DNA of 64,000 nucleotides from Metallyticus violacea (lineage: Eukaryota > Arthropoda > Insecta > Mantodea > Metallyticidae). Positions 22,799-33,761 of the stretch are shown piece after piece; within the stretch, counting starts at the first letter, position 1, and each line of letters begins with the position of its first letter. Position numbers and translations under genes: made by a program. The DNA is taken from the NCBI GenBank assembly GCA_030762175.1, contig CM060831.1:2435001-2499000 (forward strand), in the 5' to 3' direction. The notes beneath the pieces were generated by a model, which was not told the DNA's origin, searched no databases, and worked only from the letters and a program-made list of their open reading frames with translations.

Positions 22799-23116
22799 CT
22801 AAAAGAAATAAATTGCAATCTAATACTTCTCTGCAGTTTACTTAAAACATACTGAACTGTAAAGGTCATTTGAAAAGTTCTCAGAATGACCCACAGATTG
22901 CAGCAGCAGTTTTGATGCAGTTTTGTATCAAAACCCACCATATTCCATAGAAACATACAATAATACATGGAGTGGTCAAGAGTCATAGTAGAGGTACGTG
23001 TTTGTTGCAGTGCAGACTTGATATATGAGAAAAAATGGCAAATAACAAACATTGTGTATCCTACATTAATGTGTTCAGTTGTTAACACTAACTCCACTTA
23101 CTTTTTTAAAACTTTG

Positions 23117-23150
23117 GACTAGTTTCGGGAGAGATTCTTCCCATCATCGG
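23117..23150 (-). ncRNA. Hammerhead-like motif (family A), left arm
   Basis: CCGATGA (one change from CUGAUGA), T, GGGAAG..CTCTCCC hairpin, GAAAC, TA, GTC. It is the inverted partner of the motif at 23870-23903. Confidence 0.6.
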
Positions 23151-23869
23151 CTGCTGTTGACTGAATGCCGTTGTTCGAAATGGGGGATGGATGCCCGTTC
23201 ACTCCTGTGGTGGTATCTTGTGGTTCTAGTAGAAACTTGCTGAGTTCATCCAGCGGCGGAAAATCAAAATTCATTAAGTTGTTCTTATTTTTTAAAATGA
23301 AAATTCTCTCCCATGTGGATAGTTCTATTGGGTTGTGAAGTTGTTTCAGTAATTTAATTTCTGGTTTTATTTCATGATTTTTGTTCCAAAAATGAGCTGC
23401 TATTGCTGATTTGTCTATCTGTTTCAATCCAATGTTCCTAAAATGTTCTTTTCTTCCAATTTCTAAATTTCTTTTCGTTTTTCCAATGTAGTTCTGCTCA
23501 CAATCTCACAATCTGCACAATGAGCAGAGCTACATTGGAAAAACGAAAAGAAATTTAGAAATTCGAAGAAAAGAACATTTTAGGAACATTAGATTGAAAC
23601 AGATAGACAAATCAGCAACAGCAGCTCATTTTTGGAACAAAAATCGTGAAATAAAACCAGAAATTAAATTACTGAAACAACTTCACAACCCAATAGAATT
23701 ATCCACATGGTAGAGAATTTTCATTTTAAAAAATAAGAACAACTTAATGAATTTTGATTTTCCACTGCTGGATGAACTCGGCAAGTTTCTACTAGAACCA
23801 CAAGATACCACCACAGGAGTGAACACGCGTCCATCCCCCTTTCGAACAACGGAATTCAGTCAACAGCAG

Positions 23870-23903
23870 CTGATGATGGGAGGAACCTCTCCCGAAAGTA
23901 GTT
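23870..23903 (+). ncRNA. Hammerhead-like motif (family A), right arm
   Basis: CTGATGA, T, GGGAGG..CCTCTCCC hairpin, GAAAG (helix III start changed), TA, GTT. The catalytic core boxes are both perfect. Confidence 0.65.
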
Positions 23904-24469
23904 CAAAGTTTTAAAAAAGTAAGTGGAGTTAGTGTTAATAACTGAATACATTAATGTAGGATATATTACCACTCCATTGTCTACAGCTTCGTAAGTACAA
24001 TTTTTACTTAAACATTGTGTAGTTATTAAGTACTCAATAAAGAAGGGTATGAATGCAACAGAAATTCATACAGACAGGACAAACACTCTAGGGGACTCTG
24101 CAACATTATTTTCAAAAGTTTCAAAGTTAACCACAGAGTTTAATTGTGGATGTGAAAGCTTGACCAACATCGTCATGAAATCAGAAATTATTGATAGATG
24201 CATGGCATAGTTCTGGGGTATTGCCAATTAAACATGTCAGAAATTGCTTAAGATCTGGGCATCAGGAGAAGGCATATTCTACATTTTGAGAGAAGAATTA
24301 TGCTTGAAAAAATTATTGGCAAGATTGGTGCTGTGACTGCTGACTCAGGATAAGAAGCAAATCTAACAGCAAAGTATGGCCCATTTTCAGAGAAATCCAT
24401 CTGACTTTGGGCATCTATTTGTGAGCAATGATGAAACTTGGGTGCTTTACCACATATCTGAAACATTTT

Positions 24470-24668
24470 TTTGGGCGTAAAAATCCTAAGTATGGTTCTT
24501 TCGGAAGGGAAATAAAGCTGAAGGTTTATATGTCATAGATTTATGGCATGTAAAAGAACCTAAAGCCTGAAAGCAAAGGCCCCTAAGCTAAATTTGTTGG
24601 TCATTTCATGCTCTGAATTGAATGGGATACTGATGACCTGAGAAGTTAAAGAGCGTACATAAATAAAA
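24470..24668 (+). mobile_element. tRNA-derived SINE, family 1, 5'-truncated
   Basis: It starts at GGGCGTAAAAATCCTAAGTA and runs to TTAAAGAGCGTACATAAATA, matching the downstream two-thirds of the family 1 consensus. It interrupts the mariner frame immediately after the DETW motif region. Confidence 0.7.
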
Positions 24669-24840
24669 CAAATCAACAAATATCAAAACATTTGCAACTT
24701 TTCTTTTCATGCAAAACAAATTTCCCACATTCTAAGTATTCTGTTGCTCATGACAGCTCATATCGCTATTGTCATGTGCATAGAATTATAACCACCAATA
24801 GTTGGTTACAATAGAATACACCATACAGTTTCATATGCTT

Positions 24841-25110
24841 TCATAGTTCGGCAAACATCGGCACAACTTTGGCTGTTGCATGATCTTCCCCCTCTTCCTC
24901 ATTACCCTGTCCTGCATCAAAAATATTTGCAACTCCTCTCACTTCATCAACATTATGAATGCCCAAATGTGACAATGTCCTCATCCACTGTCTTGTAGGT
25001 ATCAAAACTGATGGCAATGGCAACTCTGGCCCATTTTTCGCTTCAGCTATCATCATCCTGTGGCTCCAAAAGTATCGGCAACTATGGAGAGTTTGAGTCA
25101 TGCTTTCTCG
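24841..25110 (-). other. Unassigned frame; possible alternative STAG end
   Basis: The minus frame ends with IPTRQWMRTLSHLGIHNVDE, then an acidic EEEGEDH stretch and a stop at 24841. A splice at GATGATAG|CTGAAGCG (about 25064) would be in phase with the donor at 25539 and give AEAKNGPEL. The acceptor has a poor pyrimidine tract, and the frame lies inside the transposon described at 22863-25406. It may be host sequence, transposon sequence or chance. Confidence 0.2.
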
Positions 25111-25538
25111 GATCAAGCATGATGCGAACTCTATACATATGATGATCACTGCTTCACTATTCCAGTTTGAAAATAATTTTTTCAGGAACAATGAATACTG
25201 GTTTGATTTATATAAGATATAAGATGGAATGTTTGGCATAAATTGAATGATACATCCAGAAAAACGATGGTTCCAGAAATGATAGATTGAGATTCCACAG
25301 TATTATTACACAAAAATTTCTACGGGAGATGGCAGGTTTTGATAACAGCTGCTTCAGAACTGCTGCTGCAATCTGTAGGTCATTTTGAGAACTTTTCAAA
25401 TGACCCTTGGACAATGCCAAGAAGAGTGTTTTGAAATGTACAATGTATTTACATGTCAGTACAGTTGTGTGACTGGTTTAGAGTATCTCAAGCCTTATGT
25501 AGCGAACCTTGTAATATCCAATGATAGCAGATATATAC

Positions 25539-25702
25539 CTGTGTATTCCTTCTTTTTGCGCCCATATGCTCTCTTTGATGTTACTGGTGGCTGATCGGTC
25601 TCTCCATGAACCAAGCTATTACGGTACATGAGCAAAGGTTGCCAATCCTCTCCTTTACTTGATGGCATTCCTGCTGCAATACGACGATCCAGGAAGTTTA
25701 AC
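25539..25702 (-). CDS. STAG: STAG exon 11 of the set
   Basis: It encodes VLNFLDRRIAAGMPS, then GEDWQPLLMYRNSLVHGE and a basic KRAYGRKKKEYT segment. This corresponds to the human VYVYLEKFMTF...LMSYRNSLL region at the end of the HEAT domain, followed by the start of the disordered basic tail. Acceptor TTTGTACAG, donor GTATAT. It begins in phase 2 and ends in phase 1, consistent with both neighbours. Confidence 0.9.
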
Positions 25703-25709
25703 CTGTACA

Positions 25710-26170
25710 AATAAAGAACTCAGAAATTTTTCTTTGACAGTGAAAATGTAACAGGCCATTTTTGAAATCTATAATCTTCATTTGTGTATAAATTATCAAA
25801 ATTTGTCAGTAATGTTATATAGCACAAAATAACTTCTTATTATGTTTCATGAGTTATGTAGCAACTGTATTACATCAGATTTTCTACGCTTAGGAGTTTT
25901 GATTACTAGAATTTCTATGGAGACAAAGCAAAGTATGGGCATGTTTTATGGACAGAGAGAGGAGTGTATTAGTACTGAATATGCCTAATGTCTTTTCCCT
26001 CCCTTTCAAGCAGAAAGTATGTGCACATGCTGTCTAAAATAGCACACCCATAGGAAATACAAATGTATGCTAGCTGGGAATTCATTATGATTAACATTGT
26101 GAGTAGCAGTTTATTATAAAGTGTTATAATTTTATATTATAATTAGGACTAAGATTTATATCATTTGCAG
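25710..26170. other. STAG intron sequence without a recognised feature
   Basis: AT-rich intron; nothing further was seen. Confidence 0.35.
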
Positions 26171-26177
26171 ATCTCTT

Positions 26178-26345
26178 GATAGTTTCACAGGATATCAACT
26201 GAGCATTTTCTGGATTGTCTGCCAAGCTTTAAACCATGTTGGCTCCATGGCCTTCTTTAGTGTACCTGGCCAAGGCCACATGGTTGAGATGCCTGAAAGT
26301 TTGGTGGACAATCCAGAAAGGTTTAGCTGATATCCATGAAACTAA
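26178..26345. repeat. Foldback repeat, 168 bp
   Basis: The arms AGTTTCACAGGATATCAACT / TTTCTGGATTGTCTGCCAA and their inverse flank a short centre (TGGCTCCATGGCC). The outermost bases include GAAAC and CTGATAT words, reminiscent of the PLE ribozyme ends, but no complete core is present. Confidence 0.6.
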
Positions 26346-26863
26346 TATTTAATACTTATATGCTCAAAAAAGTGTGAAATGTGCAAAAACAAATTGGAAA
26401 TGTGCATAAACATGCAATAATAAATTTTTTATCAAACTATGTAATCGACAAATAAATGAGAAACAAATGTGATTTATATGAGGGCTGTTCAATAAAAAAT
26501 GATATACTTTTAAAGTCATAATTTCTTGCATTAAAATTTAACTTTACAATATTTTGTTAGCCCAATGCATAATTTACACATGGCACTAATTGCATTCTTG
26601 TCACTTCTGGTTTCCACCTCCGAGAGATGGTAAGTTGAGACATGTTTAATTTTGCGCACAGCAAATTGGAGGTGACATGAGATAAACAATATGCTTTTAA
26701 TATAAAACTTGATTGGAATCAACACAGTAAAACAATGTAATTGCTTTATAAACCTATTTTTAAACCAGTTAAAATTTCTTTCCCATGGGAAGGGCTAAAA
26801 TTCTAAAATGGTTAAAATCTTCAACACTCTTAAGCGTTTCACTCTTTTAAACTTAAAATTCAG

Positions 26864-26897
26864 GACATGTTTCGTGACCTATCAGTCACATTGTCAG
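26864..26897 (-). ncRNA. Hammerhead-like motif (family D), left arm
   Basis: CTGACAA, T, GTGAC/GTCAC hairpin with a 6-nt loop, GAAAC, AT, GTC. Helix I is visible: TCAG before the core pairs with CTGA after the cleavage triplet. The only core deviation is A for G in CUGANGA. Confidence 0.65.
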
Positions 26898-27182
26898 CTG
26901 ATGAACTAATGTGTCATGCTGGGGTTAGATAGGCAGGTGTCTATAAGGGGTTCTGATGATCTATGGAGGAACTAGTACAGAATATTATCTGCTTCCAGGA
27001 TTTTGAAGTTCATAAGCCTGTGTTCATTTTCCTTAATAAAAATAGTTTCCCAATGAATACAGGCTTATGAACTTCGAAATTCCGGAAGCGGATAATATTC
27101 TGTACAAGTTCTTCCATAGACCACCAGAACCGCTTACAGATACTTGCCTCTCTAACTCCAGCGTGACACATTAGTTCATCAG

Positions 27183-27216
27183 CTGACAATGTGACTGATA
27201 GGTCATGAAACATGTC
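27183..27216 (+). ncRNA. Hammerhead-like motif (family D), right arm
   Basis: Inverted copy of 26864-26897 with the same TCAG/CTGA helix I. The hairpin closes GTGAC with GTCAT. Confidence 0.6.
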
Positions 27217-27704
27217 CTGAATTTTAACAGTTTAAAAAGTGAAACACTTAAAGAGTGTTGAAGATTTTAGCCATTTACCATTTTAGAATTTTAACCCTTC
27301 CCTTGGGAAAGAGATTTTAACTGGTTTAACAATAGGTTTATAAAGCAATATGCTTTCATCTCAATCAATCTTCAGCTGAGGCCTATGGAAAATTTGTTTT
27401 TTCCTACAGCACAGCTTAAGATGGTTTAAAATGTATAATGAGGGAAGGAAATCAATTTCAAAAGAAAATGTTAACATTATCATTCTGAGAGAAAATCTTG
27501 AATAAAACCTTCAGTGATTCTGAAAATTTCACTGGGTATCACCCATATATTGGTAGCTGAAAAATGCATGAGACATGTTTGTGTATAGTGAGTTCCAAGA
27601 CTGCTGAAGTTTGCCCAGCTGTTGAAGATGATGTTACAGGAATATGTGGAGTTTCTTTGCTGATGCAAAGCTCTGTGTATAATCTCCATCACACACACCA
27701 AAAA

Positions 27705-27714
27705 AAGAGAGAGA

Positions 27715-27745
<31 letters not shown>
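27705..27745. repeat. (GA)n microsatellite
   Basis: GA repeats with CA interruptions in the mariner relic. The Arg/Glu-rich frame over it is an artefact. Confidence 0.85.
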
Positions 27746-27746
<1 letters not shown>

Positions 27747-29440
27747 TAGTTGCTTCTGCTAGGAAAATTATGGTTATGTACATTTTTATATTCAAGGAGT
27801 GATTTACATTTACAAGCATGTAATACTGCAATTGAGAAATGTTATAGAAATGTCCTATAAACTCTGCAAGGACACATTTCCATGCAATAACTGGATGCTA
27901 CACCATGATAATGCATGGTCACTCAATGCAATGTTGTTGCCCAATATCTCACAATAACCAAGTGAGATATGTACCTCACCCTACCTATGGTCTAAATTTT
28001 AACCCCAAGAACTTTTTCCTTTTCCCCAAATTGAAGAAACATCATGTAAGCATTTTCCTTTATCAGATGCAGTGGTGAAGGCTGTGGAGGTGATTCTGAA
28101 GGATCTGTCAAATATGGTTTCCAGTACATCTATGAAGACTGGCAGAAATGCTGGGTCATGCATCGAACAGGACCACTTTGAGATATATTATCAAAATTAA
28201 GAGGATAAGTAAAGGTATGTTGTCAAAATAAATTTTTGACCATTCCTTATTGAGCAGCCTTTATGAATTTCTGAAGGTTTTTGATAATCATACTTTGTCT
28301 GTTGTTATCTGCAAGGATACTTTTCAAAGCTGAAAATAATTGCTCTACGTCACATGATGTTATTGGAAAAAATACTGATTCACAAGTATTTGAATTTGTT
28401 AGGTTTGAGTATAAGCTATTTAAGTTTCACACATGACTCCTCATCCATCTTATTCCCTGAGCTTTGTCACTTGCAACTTCTTCATGTTCCCAAACTTAAA
28501 TATTTTGCCCACAGGAACAAATGTTCATTAAAACTTTTTGCAGTTTAATGTCCTTGTGTGTATAAAACAAGAACTAGTTCTTATTATTTTAGCTATATTG
28601 TTTCAAGAGTTACTAATTTTATATATAAAAAATATATATAATATAAATGAAAAATAAAGTAACACTGAACAATGTAACTAAAATAACAAGAACTAAGAAA
28701 TAGATAAAATACCTAAATATTCATACAAATTTTGCTATTGTTCTTCAAAGGCAGGAGATATATTTACTGTGTGGGGGGGAATATACATATAATATAAATG
28801 AAAAATGAAATTATACAATGAAGAACGTAACTAAAATAACAATAACTAGACAAGCAAAAAAGAATAAAACACTTAGAAAGTCACATATTTAGTGTCGAAA
28901 TATTTCGAACAGCTCGTGTTCTTCTTAGGTAAGAAGACAAGTGAACGTAGTAAAAATAAATATTGAATATCAAAGGTAACATAATGCATGGATACAGATT
29001 ACACAAGCAACAAGAGTGAGAGAGAGAGAGAGAATATAAAGATATATTAGTATGTAAGATTTAAACCAGGTGGTGTATGCACTTTATACAAAAAAAAAAT
29101 AACTCCTATTTCTCTATCTCTGATTAAACTTTCAGAGATATGAGTCATTAAGGCATCATTTACTTTTACTACATTCACTTGTCTTGCCTAAGAAGAATAC
29201 TTGCTGTTCAAAATATTGCAAAACTAAATCTGTGACTTTTATCCTTTTTCTGCTTATCTAGTTATTGTTATTTTATATAAATAACCAAGAAGCAGAAAGA
29301 GAAGAAATAGAATAAAATAGTTAATTATTCATAGAGTTATCATTAGTTGTTCGAGATGTAGTAAACAAAAATTCTGTAAATATTTAAGTGTTTTGAATAG
29401 TTGGAAGCTTTCATGGTTAGAGTCAGACTTATAACTAAAA

Positions 29441-29605
29441 AGTTCCTTCTGGGCTTGGAGCTAAGGTGTCCACACGTATCATCCCCCTGCAGAGGACATC
29501 TTCAGTGGCGCAGTCTGAGTCTTCTAGGAGAAGGTTCAGGCACCAACGTTTGGACACCATAGCTCCAACAGACCACGGCTTCCAAGCCCAGAAGGAACTT
29601 TTAGC
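29441..29605. repeat. Foldback, family E
   Basis: AAAGTTCCTTCTGGGCTTGG, then GCTAAGGTGTCCACACG on the left returns inverted as CGTTTGGACACCATAGC and CCAAGCCCAGAAGGAACTTT on the right. The arms are about 50 bp with few differences. The loop carries the E-type hammerhead remnant. Confidence 0.75.
29471..29505 (-). ncRNA. Hammerhead-like motif (family E), damaged
   Basis: CTGAAGA, T, GTCC..GGGGAT hairpin around CTGCAG, GATAC in place of GAAAC, then GTG. The second arm of the foldback carries the intact partial sequence AAACG. Confidence 0.45.
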
Positions 29606-29749
29606 TATTTAAGTGTTTTATTCTATTTTTGTTTCTTTAGCTATTGTTACTTTAGTTACATTGTTCAAAGTATTACTTTATTTTTCATTTATAATACACA
29701 TACACACAATATTTTCTTCCTCTCACTACTGGCTATAGCTTTTACTTAC

Positions 29750-29955
29750 ACAACACGTTTGTCCTGCTTCAGCAGTTTATTGGTGAATTCGGTGAGAATC
29801 TCCAGGAAAGGAAGATTTGGTGGTGGCCCTGTGGGGTCCTCACTGTTTTCCACATTCACTGAGAACAATATTCCTTCTCGATGTAATGCTGTTATAGCCT
29901 CTCTGTTCTTAACAGCATCCAGACCAAAGGAAAGAGCAAATCTTTTGGCTAATTC
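29750..29955 (-). CDS. STAG: STAG exon 10 of the set
   Basis: It encodes ELAKRFALSFGLDAVKNREA, ITALHREGILFSV, a short acidic loop, then PPNLPFLEILTEFTNKLLK and QDKRV. It is one of the most conserved STAG blocks (human [20 protein letters not shown]...LRQDKRTV), lying in the C-terminal HEAT region. Acceptor TTTTGCAG, donor GTAAGT after two bases of the next codon. No gaps or stops. Confidence 0.95.
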
Positions 29956-29959
29956 CTGC

Positions 29960-30640
29960 AAAATTAAAAATATTTATATATTCGGGAGCTTATTTATAAT
30001 ATTTTAGCAGCATCAAAACAGCCATCAGGTCAATGTGACCATGCACATTGAAAGAGGAATGCTTTTTGATCTTGGAACCAAAGTATTAAATTCTCCCCTA
30101 GATTTGATTATGCACCATAATGGAAAGATAACAGGTAACTGTGAATCAGAATTGGAGCAAAATATATCCATTATCCTATATTTATTTTATGATTATAAAA
30201 AGCATTTTAGTACATGTTTTTGTTTTCAAAAAATTGTGTCTTTTCTATGGCTACACTTACAAGTTAATTATGAGAAAATATTGACACTGAGACAGAAATG
30301 ATAGAAGAATTTCATGTCACATGTTCTGATCTGTATTCATGCCACTAGTTACTTGGGCTTTACCCCTCTTTCTTAGATTTTCCATAGGTTGGTACCTTAT
30401 ACTTAACACCAACTCCTCCCAATTTCTCACGAGTATAGTTACAGACTGGCTGCAAACAATCATTCCAATTCTTCGAAGGATGAAAGTAGACATGCGGCTT
30501 AAGTGTAGCAGAATATCTGGACCGCCTCCCAGTGATCCACCGGTATGATATTGATTATATTTATTCAGCTGATTTGTACAAGTTTCTGACAATGTCATTT
30601 TATATTTACATAATATTTAAAATTCATTCAGTTTATAATA
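29960..30640. other. STAG intron sequence without a recognised feature
   Basis: Overlapping plus and minus frames at 30317-30598 have no recognisable motif. Confidence 0.35.
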
Positions 30641-30970
30641 GTTTTATAAATGATATAGTTCTTCAGATTACCTTTACAATTTTTTTTATATACAAGGGTA
30701 ATTTGTTACACAATATTAATCTTTTAATTGTAGAATCTTTGTTAATTTCAAGTTTAGTATTATTATGGTAATTGTCCTTTCCTCTTGTATTATAAGAATA
30801 CAGATGATCATTGGTTAAATTTTTTTCATCTTTTGAAATACACACTGTAAACAGCCTGCTAATCCCTACAGAAGTTTCTCAGTTTTAATACATATATATA
30901 TGTCTTAAACATCTCTTTTGCAGAAACAATATTCTATTCATGTTATTTATACTACAGTTTCCCAGTAATT
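30640..30970 (-). mobile_element. LINE 3' end fragment
   Basis: The minus frame contains HLYSYNTRGKDNYHN, TIKRLILCNKLPLYIKKI. The YNTRxK motif followed by a YNKLP-like block is the C-terminal end of a non-LTR element ORF. The same end occurs at 52.7 kb (HNHNTRGKHDLV) and 63.6-63.7 kb. Confidence 0.65.
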
Positions 30971-31049
30971 CAATATCATAAGATTAAATTGGATACACAG
31001 TTCCTTAAAGTTTCATGATTTAAATACAGTGTGTGCTAGATGCCTTAAA

Positions 31050-31101
<52 letters not shown>
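31050..31101. repeat. (TA)n microsatellite
   Basis: About 25 TA units. Confidence 0.9.
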
Positions 31102-31104
<3 letters not shown>

Positions 31105-32804
31105 AAAACTAATCTTTTTATATATAAAGTCTACATATGAGTTTAAAGACAAATTATAGTCCACATATATTCCTAAAAATTTGTAACAATCTAACTTTTG
31201 CATTATTTAACATGGAATTGATGTGTTTGTAAGACAAAATTTGCCAGTGAGTGTTTAAATGATTTAGGGGATAATTCAATACTATAGTGTGAAATAAGTC
31301 AAACATATGGAAGTGAAACAGTGTGTTTAGCAACAGTACTATAATTCACCAAATACTTCTGAGGTCTGTAACCTAAATTTGTTCCACAACTTAGGAAAGG
31401 ACATGGAGGTAGTGCAACATAAATATGGATACCAAAATGTTATTATAACAGGTGATTTTAATGCAAGAACAGGGGAGGGTTTGATACATTTTGTTAACCT
31501 AGAAAATGACGGAAAAGAAGACAGGTTGGGAAGGGTTAGTAAAAATAAAATAATAATAAGGAAGGAAATAAGTTATTGGACTTTTGTGATGAGCATAATT
31601 TGGTGATTTGCAATGGTACTAGAGGGAAAGATTCTATGGCCAATTTTACTTTTGTACATAATAATGGTCAAAATATTGTTAATTATTTGTTACTTACACT
31701 AGAATAAGACGAATATTTGATAGATTTAGTAGGTACTAGCAGTCATTTTTTATTAAAAGGAAAATTTCACAACCAGTTTAGGAAAGTGTTGCAAGTTAAG
31801 AAATATGGACATAAAATACAGAGATAAATGGAATAATGAGAGAGCACCAGGCTTTATAAGAAAGTTAGCAGATAATTTTAGATCATTTAAGCTCAATGTA
31901 GAAGCTCTAATGATGGTAGGGAAAATAGGGGAAATAATGGAGATTTTACAGAGATTGGTTAAACAAGCAGGGTTTAGATGAGAGTGAGAGAAATGGGTAA
32001 CAAGATACAAGAGGGTTGGTATGATGATGAATGTAGACTTGATAAAAGGAGAGTTGAAAGAGAGTTCAGAAAATGGAGACAAACAGGGAACAGGCAGAAA
32101 GAGAGAACTTTATGATTGAAAGGTGGGGATATAAATCCCTCTTGGAGGCAAAAAAGAAAGAATGGGGTCAGAATATTAGTACGAAAATACAGGAGGCAAT
32201 CAGGACAAATAAGAATAAAACAATGTGAATGATAGTTGAGAGATTATATAAAAGGAGAATAAATGAGAATAATGTCAATACTGAGATCGGTGTTTATAGT
32301 TTAAAAACCTATTAGGGGTGGAGAAGATATTCCACTAGGCGGGGTGGATAGTGAAAAAAAATATATCAAGTGTAGATTATTTGGATAGACAGATTGATAT
32401 AAATGAAATAAAGGAACAAATAAAAGGAATAAAAAGAAATAAAGTTTGCGGGATTGATGGGATTCCAGGGGAATTCTGGAGGGAATGGGTTCAGGATATT
32501 GATAGAGGTATGTTATTAGCACAGATATTTAATTCAATATATGAAGAGACTAAAGTTCCCAAGTGTTGGAGAACAGTGATTTTAGTGCTATATATTTAAA
32601 GGAAAAGATGATATAAACAAACTAGCTAATTATAGAGAAATAGTCTATTGGGGTTGGGTCAGAGCAGGGTCCCCTGGAATTCCAGTATATTGTGCTGATG
32701 AACTGAGGACTGGGGTCTGATGCAATAGAAGTAAATAATTCGTATTTTTATAACAAATTATTTTTAAAGAAGTCACTCAAATTTCACTAGTTTTATTCCA
32801 CTTG

Positions 32805-32839
32805 GACATGTTTCAAAGGCAAATTTCCTTCATTGTCAG
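32805..32839 (-). ncRNA. Hammerhead-like motif (family B), left arm
   Basis: CTGACAA, T, GAAGG hairpin, GAAAC, AT, GTC. The A replacing the core G probably abolishes activity. Confidence 0.5.
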
Positions 32840-33761
32840 CACAGTTCCACTGTCAGCTTTCCAGTGTGGTATTAAGATGTCACTCTTTGGATTTTATAAA
32901 CTTTTTGATGAGGTTGCTGTTGTTTGGAAGATCAAAATTAATTAAATTTTCTTTTGTTTTTGTTCAAGAATATATTTTCCCACACCGATAATTCTATCGG
33001 TTTTTGAAGAGCTTTTAAGAGTTTTGGTTCATTTTGGAACTCATGGTTTCCTTGCCAGAAATGGTAATCTGCTGCTGATTTTTCCATATGTTTATATTTT
33101 ACACTTCTCACGTGTTCCTTAACCGTATGGAAATGTTCCTTTTTGTTTTACCTATATTTATTATTGCAGTCTTTGCAACTGATATAAATTCAAAAAACAA
33201 AAACAAATAAAAGAAATCACCACACTAAAAGATTACAAAGGAGATCACATATATAAAATTTTACATTCCATCCATGGGCACACCAAAAATTTCAAAAGAT
33301 TTTTAAAGAGGCCAACATTATTTTGGCTCCAGTGAATAAATGCAATTTGAAAACCCATCTAAAAACCAACACAAAGGAAAAAATCCTGCTAGCAAAACAA
33401 TCAGGCATTTACGAAATCAGTTGCAAAGACTGCAATAATAAATATACAGGTATAACAAAAAGGAACATTTCCATATGGTTAAGGAACACATGAGAAGTGT
33501 AAAATATAAACATACGGAAAAATCAGCAGTAGCATACCATTTCTGGCAAGAAAACCATGAGTTCCAAAATGAACCAAAACTCTTAAAAGCTCTTCAAAAA
33601 CCCATAGAATTATCGGCGTGGGAAAATATATTCTTGAACGAAAACAAAAGAAAATTTAATTAATTTTGATCTTCCAAACAACAGCAACCTCATCAAAAAA
33701 TTTATAAAATCCAAAGAGCGACATCTTAATACCACGCTGGAAAGCTGACAGTGGAACCGTG

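Larger units (their letters stand above)
23056..23966. mobile_element. PLE family A inverted dimer (911-bp palindrome)
   Basis: Outer arms TATCCTACATTAATGTGTTC and its inverse (ending near 23966) enclose two truncated GIY-YIG fragments. The minus one at 23427-23119 contains KSAIAAHFWNKNHEIKP, ELSTWERIFI and LMNFDFPPLDELSKFL. The plus one at 23530-23815 has the same text with one stop at the WERIF position. The join is near 23511. The family A terminal motif follows at 23968-24000. Confidence 0.8.
22863..25406. mobile_element. Transposon with 90-bp inverted ends filling a STAG intron
   Basis: 22863-22950 (GGTCATTTGAAAAGTTCTCA onward, including CAGATTGCAGCAGCAGTT) recurs inverted at 25317-25406 with roughly 85 percent identity. 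Inside are mariner transposase remnants at 24160-24480 (plus strand: RLVL, LLTQDKKQI, NPSDFGHLFV, SNDETWVLYH, with the mariner DETW motif). A PLE dimer (911 bp) and a SINE (about 200 bp) are nested within. Subtracting these leaves about 1.4 kb, a normal mariner size. Confidence 0.6.
26741..27349. mobile_element. PLE inverted dimer inside the mariner (609-bp palindrome)
   Basis: The arms begin TTGCTTTATAAACCTATTTT and end with the inverse; they include CCAGTTAAAATTTC and CAGGACATGTTTC. Both arms keep the last codons of a GIY-YIG domain (WETIFIKENEHRLMNF-like near the centre at about 27040) and one hammerhead motif each. The tail following the cleavage site (CTGAATTTTAA) groups it with family D. 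Confidence 0.75.
26476..28265 (+). mobile_element. mariner-like transposon carrying a PLE dimer
   Basis: The left end TATGAGGGCTGTTCAATAAA and right end (inverse CATAAAGGCTGCTCAATAAG) form terminal inverted repeats. The transposase C-terminal half is readable on the plus strand at 27885-28180: NNWMLHHDNA (catalytic Asp), a decayed SPDL region, FPFPQIEE, DAVVKAVEVILKDL. Stops are frequent. A 609-bp PLE dimer is inserted at 26741-27349; without it the length is about 1.18 kb, close to a mariner. Confidence 0.7.
28630..29700. repeat. Nested inverted repeat cluster, family F
   Basis: TATAAATGAAAAATAAAGTA, CACTGAACAATGTAACTAAA near 28645-28690 recurs inverted at 29600-29690. A second, inner pair is formed by CTTAGAAAGTCACATATTTA...GTTCTTCTTAGG (28875-28930) and its inverse at 29180-29270. 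The inner stem contains GAACA/TGTTC beside GAAAT, like a decayed hammerhead. The 62.7-63.1 kb repeat is the same family. A foldback (29441-29605) sits inside. Confidence 0.6.

Noticed and set aside
27564..27831. Arg/Glu and Ser/Leu repeat frames
   Set aside because: They read through the (GA)n tract on each strand.
28630..29290. CRISPR-like spaced repeats
   Set aside because: The repeats are inverted and unequally spaced and the DNA is eukaryotic.
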